From Haloferax mediterranei ATCC 33500 (lineage in GTDB: Archaea; Halobacteriota; Halobacteria; Halobacteriales; Haloferacaceae): DNA of 64,000 bases. The stretch covers positions 2,232,001 through 2,296,000 of the forward strand of contig NC_017941.2 in assembly GCF_000306765.2 (NCBI RefSeq). Direction: 5' to 3'. The position numbers were made by a program, and so were the translations under genes. The stretch's first letter is position 1; the number at the start of each line of letters is the position of its first letter. The notes under the pieces are model-generated. The model did not search any database and was not told the origin of the DNA. It saw only the letters and a list, made by a program, of their open reading frames with translations. Positions 43,936 through 53,003 of this stretch are shown here, piece after piece.

Positions 43936-44682
43936 CTAATCTGCTGGCTCGCGCTCGCCGCTTTGGGATTCGTCCTGCGGAATCGGTGTCCACTGTACGT
44001 CGACGACGCGGTCCGCTCGGCCGCGAAGTCCCGGTCGCGAGACGATTTCGAACGTCCGTTTTTCTGTTTCTCTCGTGAATAGCGAGTGGACGAGGACGTT
44101 CGCCACGTCGGCCCGTGGGATGCTTCCGCAGACCGAGTCACCACCCTCACCGACGAGCACCTCGCCAGTTGCGGGGGCGTCGGTGAGCGCACCCGGCCGG
44201 ATAATCGTATGGTCGAGCGGCGCGTTCCGAAGTCGCGTTTCGCTCTGCGCTTTCGCTGAGAGGACGCCGGCGGCGGTGAGAATAGCCCGCAACGACAGCG
44301 GGAGACCATCTTTCGAGTCGCCGACGCCGATAGAGGACATAAGAACGAATCGCTGGGTTCCGGAAGCAGTTGCGGCATCGACGAGGTTTTCGATGCCAAC
44401 TCCATCCACGAGGTCGCCGCGAATCGTGTCGAGTCCAGCGGCGACGCCAACGGTCGAGACCACGGCATCGACATCGGCGACCGCCCGCCGGGCGTCACCG
44501 GGTTCTAATAAGTCACCGACGACGACCTCGTCAGCACCGCGTGCTCGGAGGTCCGCTTTCGCGTTGGAGTCGCGGGTCAGCGCCCTGACGACGAACGGCG
44601 TTTCCGCCAGCGCATCGAGGACGAGTCGGCCCGTCCGACCCGTCGCACCGGCGACGAGGACGCGGCCGCGCTTCCGTGTCAT
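43936..44682 (-). CDS. NAD(P)-binding NmrA/SDR-like protein
   Basis: A 248-aa atypical short-chain dehydrogenase. The Rossmann loop is VLVAGATGRTGRLVLDAL at residues 8-25, followed by VVRALTRDSNAKADL and VVGDLLEP. It has no YxxxK catalytic pair. TFEIVSRPG near the end is common in plant and bacterial NAD(P)-binding NmrA-like proteins. The probable role is as a redox sensor or an isomerase/reductase-like protein, unknown in detail. It converges on nadK with 48 nt between stops. Confidence 0.8.
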   Translation of the reverse strand: MTRKRGRVLVAGATGRTGRLVLDALAETPFVVRALTRDSNAKADLRARGADEVVVGDLLEPGDARRAVADVDAVVSTVGVAAGLDTIRGDLVDGVGIENLVDAATASGTQRFVLMSSIGVGDSKDGLPLSLRAILTAAGVLSAKAQSETRLRNAPLDHTIIRPGALTDAPATGEVLVGEGGDSVCGSIPRADVANVLVHSLFTRETEKRTFEIVSRPGLRGRADRVVDVQWTPIPQDESQSGEREPAD

Positions 44683-44762
44683 ATCCGCACATGGGTCCGA
44701 GAGTCAATAACCTTCGTGAACGCGTCAAAAGTCCTGTGAGGTAGGTCGTGTCGTCTAGAAAA

Positions 44763-44787
44763 CGAGCGGTGTACCACACCCCGCTCG
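44763..44787. repeat. Inverted repeat between carB and the NmrA-like gene
   Basis: CGAGCGG (44763-44769) pairs with CCGCTCG (44781-44787), and TGT/ACA extend the stem inside the loop. It lies 64 nt past the carB stop and about 80 nt before the NmrA-like start on the same strand. It may be a terminator-like hairpin for carB or an operator. Confidence 0.4.
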
Positions 44788-44850
44788 AAGATGTCGCTAT
44801 TACGGTCAGAGAGTGGTTGAGAGAGGTTAGAAGCTACCTAGAACGCGAGC

Positions 44851-47800
44851 TTACTTGCCCCAATCGGCGACGACGCGCGGACGCTCGGAGACGGGGTGAA
44901 CGTCGATGTCTTCGTCCGCTGCGCCGCGTGCTTTGAGGGCAGCCTTCGCGGAGGCGTAGGTGGAGAAGTAGCTAACTTCCTCTTCGACACAGTCGATGAG
45001 TGTCTCGCGGTCGCGGGAGACGACGAACTCGAGTTCGCCCTCGCGGAGCGACGTAAGAAGGTCGTCCACGTCGTCGGGCGTGAGTACGTCGTAATACTCG
45101 GCGAGTCCATCGAGAAGCTCCTGTCCGGCCTCGCTGTCGGCGTCGGGGAACTCCGAGTCGGCGAGGTCGACGAAGATGGTTCCGTCCTCCGGAACAGGGT
45201 CGTTCGCCGCGGCTTGGGCCTTCTCGTAGGCTTTGCCGAAGGTGGTCGCGGTCCCCATGACTTCACCCGTGGACTTCATCTCCGGGCCGAGACGCGGGTC
45301 CGAACCCGGCAGGCGGTCGAACGGAAGGACGACTTCCTTGACCGACACCTGCTCGGGAATCTGTTCGTCCACGTCGAGGTCGGAAAGCGTGTTGCCGGCC
45401 ATGACCTTCGCGGCGAGTTTGGCAATCGGCACGCCCGTCGCCTTCGAAACGAACGGGACAGTGCGCGACGAGCGCGGGTTTGCTTCGAGGACGTACACGT
45501 CGTTCGAGCCGTCTGCCTTCTCCTTGACCGCCAATTGGACGTTCATGAGACCGACCGTACCGAGGGCGCTGGCAATGTCCTCTGTAACCTCGCGCACGCG
45601 GGTCATCGTCTCCTCCTCGAGCGAACGCGGCGGAATCATACAGGCGGAGTCGCCGGAGTGGACACCCGCAGCCTCGACGTGTTCCATCACCCCGCCGATG
45701 AGGACGTTTTCGCCGTCGGAGACGGCGTCCACGTCGAGTTCGACGCCGTCGGCGAGGAACTCGTCGATGAGGATTGGTTTGTCCGGCGAGACGCGAACTG
45801 CTTCCTCGATGTACTCTTTGAGTTCCGCGTCGGAGTAGACGACTTCCATCGCGCGGCCGCCGAGCACGTACGACGGGCGGACGAGAACTGGGTAGCCGAG
45901 GTCGTTGGCGAGGTCGAGCGCTTCGGACTCGCTCGTCGCGGAGCCACCTTCCGGTTGCAGGATGCCGAGGTCGTCCATCAGGCGGTTGAAGCGGTCGCGG
46001 TCCTCGGCGAGGTCCATCGCGTCGATGGTCGTACCGAGAATCTCGCAGTCGAGACCGCGGCGCTTGAGTTCGGATTCGAGCGGATGGCCGATGTTGACCG
46101 AGGTCTGCCCACCGAACTGGAGCATCACGCCGTCGGCGTCGATTGCCTCGACAACGTCGGCGACCTCTTCGGCCGTAATCGGCTCGAAGAAGAGACCGTC
46201 GGAGGTGTCGTAGTCGGTCGAGACCGTCTCGGGGTTGTTGTTGACGACGTGCGCGTCGATGCCCATGTCGCGGAGCGCCTGCACAGCGTGGACAGAACAG
46301 TAGTCGAACTCGACTCCCTGTCCAATGCGGATGGGGCCACCGCCGACAACCACGACGCTCTCGATGTCACGGTCGACGCGAAGTTCGTCGCCCGCGGCGT
46401 CGCCCTTGAGCGGCCCGCGGAGGAATTCCGGCTGGCGCGCGGAGTAGTAATACGGGGTCTGTGCGGCGAACTCGCCAGCACAGGTGTCGACCTGTTTGTA
46501 CGTGCGTCCGGGAACCTGTTGTTCGACTTCGTCAACGGTCGCTCCAGTTGTCGCAGCGATGCTGGCGTTCGTGTGGCCAGCAGAGGCGGCCTCGGCGAAG
46601 TCGCCCTCCGAGGCGGCGGCCACGGACTCGACGACGCGTCCGAAGCGCTCGACGTACCATTCTTTGATGCCCGTGAGTTCGACCACGTCTTCAGTAGTGT
46701 ACCCGCGCTCGAACGCCTCGAAGATGGCGTACGGACGGTCCGGCGTCGGCTTCACGAGGTACTCCGATTCGAGTTCGTCGTCGGACACCTCGTCCCAATC
46801 GGCGGCGGGTTCGTACTCGGAGGAGCGAAGCGCCTTCAACAGCGACTCTTCGAACGTCCGGCCGATGGCCATCGCCTCACCCGTGGACTTCATCGCCGTC
46901 GAAAGCTCGAAGTCCACGTCGGTGAACTTGTCCTTGGGCCACCGGGGAACCTTCGTGACGACGTAGTCGATTGCCGGTTCGAAGGCGGCGGTGGTCTCGC
47001 CCGTAATCTCGTTGGTAATCTCGTGGAGGCGCTTGCCGAGTGCGACCTTTGCGGTCACGCGGGCGATGGGGTACCCGGTCGCCTTCGAGGCGAGCGCGGA
47101 GGAGCGAGAGACGCGGGGGTTCACTTCGACGACGCGGTATTCGCCGCCGGGTGTGCCGTCGTCATGCCACGCGAACTGGATGTTACAGCCACCCTGGATT
47201 CCGAGTTCGCGGATGACTTCGAGCGCGGCGTCACGCATCTCCTGGTGGCCCTCGTCGGGAATGACCTGCGATGGAGTGACGACGGTGGATTCGCCGGTGT
47301 GAATCCCCATCGGGTCGATGTTCTCCATGTTGCAGATGATGATACACGAGTCGTCGGCGTCGCGCATCACTTCGTATTCGAGTTCGACCCATCCGGAGAT
47401 GGACTCCGTGATGAGCACCTCGCTGTTGCGAGAGAGACGAAGCCCCTTGCGGACGCGGGCGACGAGTTCATCCATCTCGTGGACGACGCCGGAGCCGGAC
47501 CCGCCAAGCGTGTAGGTCGTGCGGGCGATGACCGGCAGGCCACCGACTTCGTCGACGGCCGCTTCGACGCGTTCTTCGAGGTCCGATTCGGTGATGTTGG
47601 AGACCTTCTCGTCGTCCTCCAGCGAGATGGTCGTCGAACGCGGAACCGGCTGGCCGATTTTCTCCATCCGCTGGCGGAAGAGGTCGCGGTCCTCCGTGGC
47701 GTAGATAGTGTCCAGCGGCGTCCCCATGATGTCCACGTCGAACTCGTCGAGGACGCCTTCCTCGGCCAGTTCAGCCGTGACGTTCAGCCCCGTCTGGCCA

Positions 47801-48099
47801 CCCAGTCCGGCGATGACGCCATCGGGACGTTCCTGTTCGATAATCTCCGAGATAGCGTCGGTCGTGATAGGTTCGATGTAGACCTTGTCGGCCATCTCGG
47901 GGTCCGTCATAATCGTCGCGGGATTCGAGTTGACGAGGACAACTCGTGCACCCTCTTCTCGGAGCGCGCGGCAGGCCTGCGCGCCCGAGTAGTCGAATTC
48001 CGCTGCCTGTCCAATCTGGATTGGGCCACTTCCGATGAGCAGAATCGTCCGGTCCTCTGCGTCCGGTTGAGTCCCGGTTGCGGTGTCCTCGTCAGTCAT
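44851..48099 (-). CDS. carB: Carbamoyl-phosphate synthase large subunit
   Basis: A 1082-aa synthetase subunit that makes carbamoyl phosphate from bicarbonate, ATP and ammonia for arginine and pyrimidine synthesis. It has two homologous ATP-grasp halves: ILLIGSGPIQIGQAAEFDYSGAQACRAL near residue 20, and VVVVGGGPIRIGQGVEFDYCSVHAVQAL near 575. Both keep the RPSYVLGG / RTTYTLGGSGSG ATP loops. A C-terminal MGS-like allosteric domain follows (VSYFSTYASAKAALKARGAADEDIDV). ATG 48099 is the start. carA, the glutaminase subunit, is not adjacent and must be elsewhere. Confidence 0.96.
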   Translation of the reverse strand: MTDEDTATGTQPDAEDRTILLIGSGPIQIGQAAEFDYSGAQACRALREEGARVVLVNSNPATIMTDPEMADKVYIEPITTDAISEIIEQERPDGVIAGLGGQTGLNVTAELAEEGVLDEFDVDIMGTPLDTIYATEDRDLFRQRMEKIGQPVPRSTTISLEDDEKVSNITESDLEERVEAAVDEVGGLPVIARTTYTLGGSGSGVVHEMDELVARVRKGLRLSRNSEVLITESISGWVELEYEVMRDADDSCIIICNMENIDPMGIHTGESTVVTPSQVIPDEGHQEMRDAALEVIRELGIQGGCNIQFAWHDDGTPGGEYRVVEVNPRVSRSSALASKATGYPIARVTAKVALGKRLHEITNEITGETTAAFEPAIDYVVTKVPRWPKDKFTDVDFELSTAMKSTGEAMAIGRTFEESLLKALRSSEYEPAADWDEVSDDELESEYLVKPTPDRPYAIFEAFERGYTTEDVVELTGIKEWYVERFGRVVESVAAASEGDFAEAASAGHTNASIAATTGATVDEVEQQVPGRTYKQVDTCAGEFAAQTPYYYSARQPEFLRGPLKGDAAGDELRVDRDIESVVVVGGGPIRIGQGVEFDYCSVHAVQALRDMGIDAHVVNNNPETVSTDYDTSDGLFFEPITAEEVADVVEAIDADGVMLQFGGQTSVNIGHPLESELKRRGLDCEILGTTIDAMDLAEDRDRFNRLMDDLGILQPEGGSATSESEALDLANDLGYPVLVRPSYVLGGRAMEVVYSDAELKEYIEEAVRVSPDKPILIDEFLADGVELDVDAVSDGENVLIGGVMEHVEAAGVHSGDSACMIPPRSLEEETMTRVREVTEDIASALGTVGLMNVQLAVKEKADGSNDVYVLEANPRSSRTVPFVSKATGVPIAKLAAKVMAGNTLSDLDVDEQIPEQVSVKEVVLPFDRLPGSDPRLGPEMKSTGEVMGTATTFGKAYEKAQAAANDPVPEDGTIFVDLADSEFPDADSEAGQELLDGLAEYYDVLTPDDVDDLLTSLREGELEFVVSRDRETLIDCVEEEVSYFSTYASAKAALKARGAADEDIDVHPVSERPRVVADWGK

Positions 48100-48264
48100 C
48101 GTCGTAATCCAATCCGCACATCGTAATAAGCCCGGCGAAAAATTACGAGGTCCGAAACTCGATTGCGAATTTCGAAATACTTGCCGAGCGCCGGTGTCAC
48201 GGCTGGGGAAGGCTTTTCCAGGGGGTTGCGAAGAACTTTTGCTGAATTTGCGTGAACTACGCCC

Positions 48265-49287
48265 ATGCCACCCGTGTTCACGACCCCTCCACCACTCGAA
48301 ACCGAGAGCCAAATCGCTATCGTCGCCCCGTCGCGTCCCATCGACGAGTCGCATCTCGACCGGGCATGTACGCGGCTTCGAGAGACGTTTTCGCTCGAAC
48401 CGGTCGTCTTCGAGTCGGCTCGAAAGGACTGGGAGTGGCTTCGAGATAATCCACGGGCGCGCGCGGAAGACATTATGGAGGCGTTCGAAGACCCCTCGAT
48501 ACGCGGCGTTATCGCTGTCACCGGCGGCGACGACCAACTGCGCGTGCTTCCCCATCTCGACCCGACCAGACTGACCGCCTCCCCGACTCGCTTCTTCGGC
48601 TACAGCGACAACGACAATCTCCGACTGTACCTGTGGAAACACGGCATCGTGAGCTACGGCGCGACGCTCCACCCGACGCTCACGGTTGACTCTCAGATTC
48701 ACCCCTACGTCGAGCGGTATCTGAATCGCGCATTCTTTCAGCGGTCGCTCGGGGTCGTCGAACCGACTCCCGAGTGGACCGACGAGTGGTTCGATTTCGA
48801 CACTGGAGAGCCACGTGAGTGGCGTGACAATCCGGGCCGGACGTGGCACGGTGAAGCGCGCGTGACTGGGCGGCTCTGGGGAGGCAATTTCAGCATCGTG
48901 AAGTGGCACCTCCAGACCGACCACTATCTCCCCTCCCTCGACGAACTCGATGGGGCGATTCTCGCACTGGAAACGTCGGAGGACGTCCCACTCCCCCGTG
49001 AGATCCGCTACACGCTTCGGGCGATGGGCGAGCGCGGTCTCCTCGAACGGTTCGACGGTCTCGTGATGGGACGACCCCGAACGCACTCACCGGGGTTAGA
49101 GTGGGAGCCACCCGCGGACTACGGCGAGCAACTCCGCGAAGAAGTGCTGTCGGTTCTCGGCGAGTACAACCCCGACGCGACGGCGGTGTTCGACGTCGAA
49201 TTCGGCCACGCAGACCCGAACGTCCCGCTTCCATTGGGCGCGAAGGCGACGCTGGACCCGACTGTGGGTCGGATTCGAATCGAGTAG
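48265..49287 (+). CDS. S66-family LD-carboxypeptidase/MccF-like peptidase
   Basis: A 340-aa serine peptidase of family S66. The catalytic triad is visible: Ser114 (RFFGYSDNDNL), Glu236 (LALETSED) and His315 (EFGHADPNVPLPLG). GVIAVTGGDDQLRVLPHLD near residue 88 is also characteristic. No signal peptide is seen, so it should be cytoplasmic. Bacterial members trim murein peptides or hydrolyse microcin C; a haloarchaeon has no murein, so a detoxifying or peptide-recycling role is more likely. It is divergent from carB, separated by 165 nt. Confidence 0.85.
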   Translation: MPPVFTTPPPLETESQIAIVAPSRPIDESHLDRACTRLRETFSLEPVVFESARKDWEWLRDNPRARAEDIMEAFEDPSIRGVIAVTGGDDQLRVLPHLDPTRLTASPTRFFGYSDNDNLRLYLWKHGIVSYGATLHPTLTVDSQIHPYVERYLNRAFFQRSLGVVEPTPEWTDEWFDFDTGEPREWRDNPGRTWHGEARVTGRLWGGNFSIVKWHLQTDHYLPSLDELDGAILALETSEDVPLPREIRYTLRAMGERGLLERFDGLVMGRPRTHSPGLEWEPPADYGEQLREEVLSVLGEYNPDATAVFDVEFGHADPNVPLPLGAKATLDPTVGRIRIE

Positions 49288-49300
49288 CAAAACAGAGGCG

Positions 49301-49346
49301 CGCGCACATCACTCGAACAGAGACGCGCACATCACTCGAACAGAGA
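49301..49346. repeat. Two tandem 23-bp repeats
   Basis: CGCGCACATCACTCGAACAG plus AGA at 49301-49323 is repeated exactly at 49324-49346. The unit's start CGCG continues at 49347. It sits between the converging S66 and DUF5815 genes and is too short for a CRISPR; probably a simple slippage duplication. Confidence 0.7.
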
Positions 49347-49386
49347 CGCGTGCGTCACGCGGGGGATGACCGCGCGCATCTACGCG

Positions 49387-49917
49387 TCACATGTACGGTT
49401 CTGGGTCGAGGTCGCGCTGGGCGCGGTACTGTTCGACGAACTCGCTCACGTCGAACTCGAGCATCTTCGATTCGAACTCGGAGACGACGCTGTCGTCGTC
49501 GGCGTGGCTCACGGCGTGTTCCATGAGTTCGACGACGAGTTCGACGATAATCTCGTGGAGCCTTCGAGAATCGAAGTCGGTCACCCAGACGATGCCCGCG
49601 CCGACTTCGCCGTCATCGGAGACATCTTCGGAGATGACGGCTTCGGGGAACTCTTCGAGGACGATTCCCATGAGGTGCGCCGTGCCGAACTCGGGCATAT
49701 CCTCGCTCGTCGTTTCAATCGTCTCCTGAAGGATTTCGACGAGGAATTCGGGAATGAATCGGTCCGGTGGGTGCGCGTCCATGACGACGGCGTGCGTGTC
49801 GCCACAGGGGCAGTCGAACTCTCGTTTGCCCAAGTCGAGTTCCCGGACGCGCTTTTCTTCGCCACAGGGCAACTCCAAGACGGCCCCGCGACCGCCGGGA
49901 ACGCGCGGTTCAGACAT
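49387..49917 (-). CDS. DUF5815 family protein
   Basis: A 176-aa haloarchaeal protein. It begins MSEPRVPGGRGAVLELPCGEEKRVRELDLGKREFDCPCGDTHAVVMD, where PCG and CPCGD form a likely zinc-binding knuckle near residues 17-38. A long helical, very acidic region follows. It is a soluble protein of unknown function. It converges on the S66 gene and is followed upstream by two small membrane protein genes on the same strand. Confidence 0.75.
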   Translation of the reverse strand: MSEPRVPGGRGAVLELPCGEEKRVRELDLGKREFDCPCGDTHAVVMDAHPPDRFIPEFLVEILQETIETTSEDMPEFGTAHLMGIVLEEFPEAVISEDVSDDGEVGAGIVWVTDFDSRRLHEIIVELVVELMEHAVSHADDDSVVSEFESKMLEFDVSEFVEQYRAQRDLDPEPYM

Positions 49918-50004
49918 ACCCGTGGGTTGCGGTTCTCGCCGTTTAAACGTCGCGTTCTTCCGAATCGGCGGCGGAGAATTGGTCGGTCGGTGTCGATGCG
50001 TCGG

Positions 50005-50256
50005 TCAGCGGCGGCCCGTAACGTAGAGGATGGGACCGACGATGAGCAGCGTGACGCCGAAAAAGAGGTAGTGCGGCTTGGCCAGCGTCACCGGCGTCAA
50101 CAGGAAGATGAGCCCGAAGATGACGGTGTTGATACCGATGATACGACGGGACTTCAGCGGCAGTGCTCCGACCGTCGACAGAATGAACACGAGCAACAGC
50201 GCCTGCCCGATGTTGTAGTCGAGCAGGAAGGTGTCTATGAGCTGAAGGGGAAGCAT
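50005..50256 (-). CDS. Small membrane protein, three TM
   Basis: An 83-aa protein with three hydrophobic helices (about residues 12-32, 36-55 and 62-80), separated by a short basic loop (KSRRIIG). It ends VTGRR, favouring a cytoplasmic C-terminus. No family is recognised. It is tightly spaced with the other small genes on the minus strand. Confidence 0.65.
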   Translation of the reverse strand: MLPLQLIDTFLLDYNIGQALLLVFILSTVGALPLKSRRIIGINTVIFGLIFLLTPVTLAKPHYLFFGVTLLIVGPILYVTGRR

Positions 50257-50392
50257 TCTTGTTTTCTCGGTCGGTTCGAATCGACTATCAAAGTTCCGTT
50301 ATTCTCGCTGGAGACGCGTGTCCACGACCCATCATATAGGGGCATTCCCGGTTGGAGTGGTCTCGGCACGGAATTACGTCGCCATCAGGTCG

Positions 50393-50623
50393 TCAGGGAT
50401 TCTGCTCTTTTGGACCGGTGATGTCGAGCGGTCGAATCCAGCCGAACCAGACGATGAACACCATTCCAGCGTAGCCGAGGGCGAACACAATCATCCCGAG
50501 GTTCGTGTAGCCCGCGTTCCCGAGATACCAGCGCGCGACGCCCGGGAGAATGACCCCGAGCGTCACGACGGCGATGAGAAAGAGGTTCCCTCGCGTGAAA
50601 AACGACTCCTGCGTCTCGCTCAT
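50393..50623 (-). CDS. Small membrane protein, two TM
   Basis: A 76-aa protein starting MSETQESFFTRGNLFLIAV, with two predicted helices (about residues 13-30 and 40-62) and a short C-terminal tail (RPLDITGPKEQNP). No family is recognised. It lies just upstream of, and divergent from, the acetyltransferase gene. Confidence 0.65.
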   Translation of the reverse strand: MSETQESFFTRGNLFLIAVVTLGVILPGVARWYLGNAGYTNLGMIVFALGYAGMVFIVWFGWIRPLDITGPKEQNP

Positions 50624-50752
50624 GTACTGGTGTCAGGGCCGTGGGGACGTGAATCGTACGGTTCGTTGAGGACGTCACCCAGACAACCGGAATCGCCCGA
50701 CTGCGGTCGAGAGCCACCCAAAGCATATACCACCCGCCGACGCACCGCGATT

Positions 50753-51970
50753 ATGCATCTTCGTTTCCTTCCCGAAGAACACCGCGAGACGTACGGCGAA
50801 TTTCTCAATTACGCCTTCCGTCCGCAAGAAGGCCCTAACTGGGACGATAACCGCATTCCCGACCCCGAGATATACCACCCCAGAGGGTTCTACGACGCAC
50901 CACCCGACACACCAGCGGCGGACCTCGACTCAGCAGACCTCGTGACCGTCTGCGCCTTCTACGACTTCACGGCGCGCGTCCGCGACGAGTGGCACCCACT
51001 TCCCGGCATCTCGGCGGTCGCATCGCCGCCGGAAGCGCGCCGACAGGGACACATTGCCGCGATGCTCGACGAACTTCTCGTCGAGTTCCGCGATAGCGGT
51101 CGCTATCTCTCGGCGCTGTGGCCGTTCAAGTACGAGTTCTACCGCCGATTCGGGTGGGCGACGACGAACAACTACGCGCAGACGACCGTCCCGCCGGACG
51201 AACTCTCGGCGGCCGTCCCCGAACCGGACGGCGAATTCGTGCGCCTCGACGCCGACGACTGGGACCGGACCGAATCTATCTACGCCACTGCCGCGACCGA
51301 AGACCTCGCGCTCGACCGAACCGAAGGATGGATTCGACACCGTCTCTTCCGCAGGTGGGACTCCGACCCCTACGTGTACGGGTGGGAACGAGATGGCGAC
51401 CTCCGCGGCTACGTCGTCTACACGGTGGACGGTGACTTCGACTCCCGGACGCTCACCGTTTACGAACTCGTCGGCGTCGACGCCGACGCACGAAGCCACC
51501 TGCTTCGGTTCCTCCGTGACCACGATTCGCAGGTTGACGAGGTCTTCTTCAAACGCGAGCACGAGTCCACCCGCCTCATCGACGACCTGACCGACCCGCG
51601 GGCGGCGACAGTCGAGATTCAGCCGGGACCGATGGTCCGAATCACGGATGTTTCGGCGGCGCTTGAAGCCGTGTCGCTGCCGGAGGACGCAACCTGTGAC
51701 CTCGTTATCGATGTGGCCGACGACCGCTGCGAGTGGAACGATGGCGCGTTCCGTCTCGTCGTCGAAGCAGGATCGGCAACCGTCGAAGCGACCAATGTCG
51801 ACTCGGACGTGGCAGTCGAAATCGGCGCGCTTTCACAACTACTCGTCGGCGCACAGTCAGTCGACGAGTTGGTTCGGACCGAGGCCCTATCAGTCGCTGA
51901 TGCGGACGCAGCCGACACACTCAGAGCGGTCTTCACCGAGCGGGACGTCTTCCTCCGAGAAGGTTTCTAA
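50753..51970 (+). CDS. Eis-like GNAT acetyltransferase
   Basis: A 405-aa protein of the enhanced intracellular survival (Eis) group. The first GNAT domain carries the acetyl-CoA loop EARRQGHIAAML near residue 100 (RxxGxxxxL pattern) and the following WPFKYEFYRRFGWATTNNYAQ. A second GNAT-like domain and a C-terminal SCP2-like domain (CDLVIDVADDRCEWNDGAFRLVVEAG) complete the fold. It acetylates an amine substrate, probably with broad specificity. ATG 50753 (MHLRFLPEEHRET) is chosen over an in-frame lead from 50318. Confidence 0.85.
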   Translation: MHLRFLPEEHRETYGEFLNYAFRPQEGPNWDDNRIPDPEIYHPRGFYDAPPDTPAADLDSADLVTVCAFYDFTARVRDEWHPLPGISAVASPPEARRQGHIAAMLDELLVEFRDSGRYLSALWPFKYEFYRRFGWATTNNYAQTTVPPDELSAAVPEPDGEFVRLDADDWDRTESIYATAATEDLALDRTEGWIRHRLFRRWDSDPYVYGWERDGDLRGYVVYTVDGDFDSRTLTVYELVGVDADARSHLLRFLRDHDSQVDEVFFKREHESTRLIDDLTDPRAATVEIQPGPMVRITDVSAALEAVSLPEDATCDLVIDVADDRCEWNDGAFRLVVEAGSATVEATNVDSDVAVEIGALSQLLVGAQSVDELVRTEALSVADADAADTLRAVFTERDVFLREGF

Positions 51971-52136
51971 CGCATCAGTTCGGGAGAGTCGTGAAAACGG
52001 ACCGTCTCCGAAGCGTCTGCACAGCGCAGTCGCTCCGAGCGTAAAAACAGACTCGCCGCGAAAGAGGTCCTGCGGCGAGCGAGGTTGATATTGACCGCAC
52101 GGGCGGTCGGGCCGGGGGAGGACTCCCGAATCCTGC

Positions 52137-52265
52137 TTAGTCGCCGGGCGTGTTACCACGCTGGTAGCGACCGACCATCTTCCACATCGCCGCGTCGAGG
52201 TCGTCGCCATCCGCGGCGGACTGGAGCTGACGGTACAGGTGTTCGGAGACGTCGATGGTTGGCAT
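52137..52265 (-). CDS. Very small RHH-like protein, 42 aa
   Basis: A 42-aa protein (MPTIDVSEHLYRQLQSAADG, then DDLDAAMWKMVGRYQRGN). The first beta strand followed by a helix recalls the ribbon-helix-helix proteins listed as DUF7557 in haloarchaea. No toxin gene lies next to it. ATG 52265 is the only start that gives this fold; the open frame extends upstream in an unrelated composition. The stop is followed by the 3' part of the acetyltransferase region. Confidence 0.6.
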   Translation of the reverse strand: MPTIDVSEHLYRQLQSAADGDDLDAAMWKMVGRYQRGNTPGD

Positions 52266-52735
52266 CACCAGCACGTATGTCGTGTGTGACTTTAATACTA
52301 CTGGGATACAGAACTGAGTAAATTTGTTCAGGGTGTGTCGGTCGAATAGCGAATAATCGGCCGACAGCGAGTACCTGCTTCGCTTTCCACAGTTAGGCAT
52401 TCGAGACAGTCGAAGTATTCTATTTGGCAACTTTCTTTGTGATTGCTCGAATTCCCCGCCGAACATCGCCTCCTTCGAACTACAAGCGGAGTACAACGCG
52501 CTCAACGCCCTACAGAGCGATACCAGAGGGATATGACACCGATACGTATCTTTCCCATAGACGATGACGTGTGACCAGTTCCAAACACTCAGGGACTGTC
52601 TGTATTCGGAGTCGAGAGAACCATCGCGAACGAACGCCAGAGCGAACGCTCTTTGTTGTAGTTTCGTCAGAAGTTGGGTGGCCGGGGAGTTTGAGCCCCT
52701 AACTCGCATCGGCAACGAATCGTTACCGATGTGAG
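52266..52735. other. AT-rich non-coding stretch downstream of tRNA-Ile
   Basis: No gene is called in 470 bases. A weak minus-strand frame runs through, but the composition is far from the acidic, GC-rich profile of neighbours. Read on the minus strand just after tRNA-Ile, it holds a 12-bp hairpin with one wobble: CATCGGTAACGA pairs with TCGTTGCCGATG, 52706-52732. Then comes GGGGCTCAAACTCCCC (52684-52699), which looks like a degenerate tRNA T-arm. It may be a remnant of integration at the tRNA; no integrase remains. Confidence 0.45.
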
Positions 52736-52809
52736 TGGGCCAACGCGGATTTGAACCGCGGGCCTCCCGGTTATCAGCCGAGCGCTCAACCTGACTGAGC
52801 TATTGGCCC
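52736..52809 (-). tRNA. tRNA-Ile (GAT)
   Basis: A 74-nt cloverleaf on the minus strand. Acceptor GGGCCAA pairs with TTGGCCC, and discriminator A follows. The anticodon stem CTCGG/CCGGG encloses loop CTGATAA, anticodon GAT. The T-arm is CGCGG-TTCAAAT-CCGCG. No intron and no encoded CCA are seen. Confidence 0.95.
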
Positions 52810-53003
52810 AGGTAAGCGCATTCACTCGTTGTGCGCTGTTGATTTTAAGACTTTCTTTTCGAGGCAGCGTTGGTGCGTGTTAGTGAATGTCGGCTTCGTC
52901 GGTCGATTCAAGCGAGGGACACGAAAGCGAATACCCGGATTCGACTGCAGGCGCTCACAACACGGCTGTACAGAAAGAAAGCGAGAAGCGCAGAGGAGGA
53001 ACG

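Noticed and set aside
44896..48126. A 1076-codon open frame antisense to carB
   Set aside because: It mirrors the carB codons in the opposite strand; high GC and few stops explain it. It has no family features, while carB is unmistakable.
49301..49346. Tandem 23-bp repeats as a CRISPR
   Set aside because: Only two directly abutting copies without spacers, and no cas genes anywhere in the window.
52684..52735. A second complete tRNA downstream of tRNA-Ile
   Set aside because: Only a T-arm-like and acceptor-like piece with an imperfect T-stem; no anticodon arm can be drawn.
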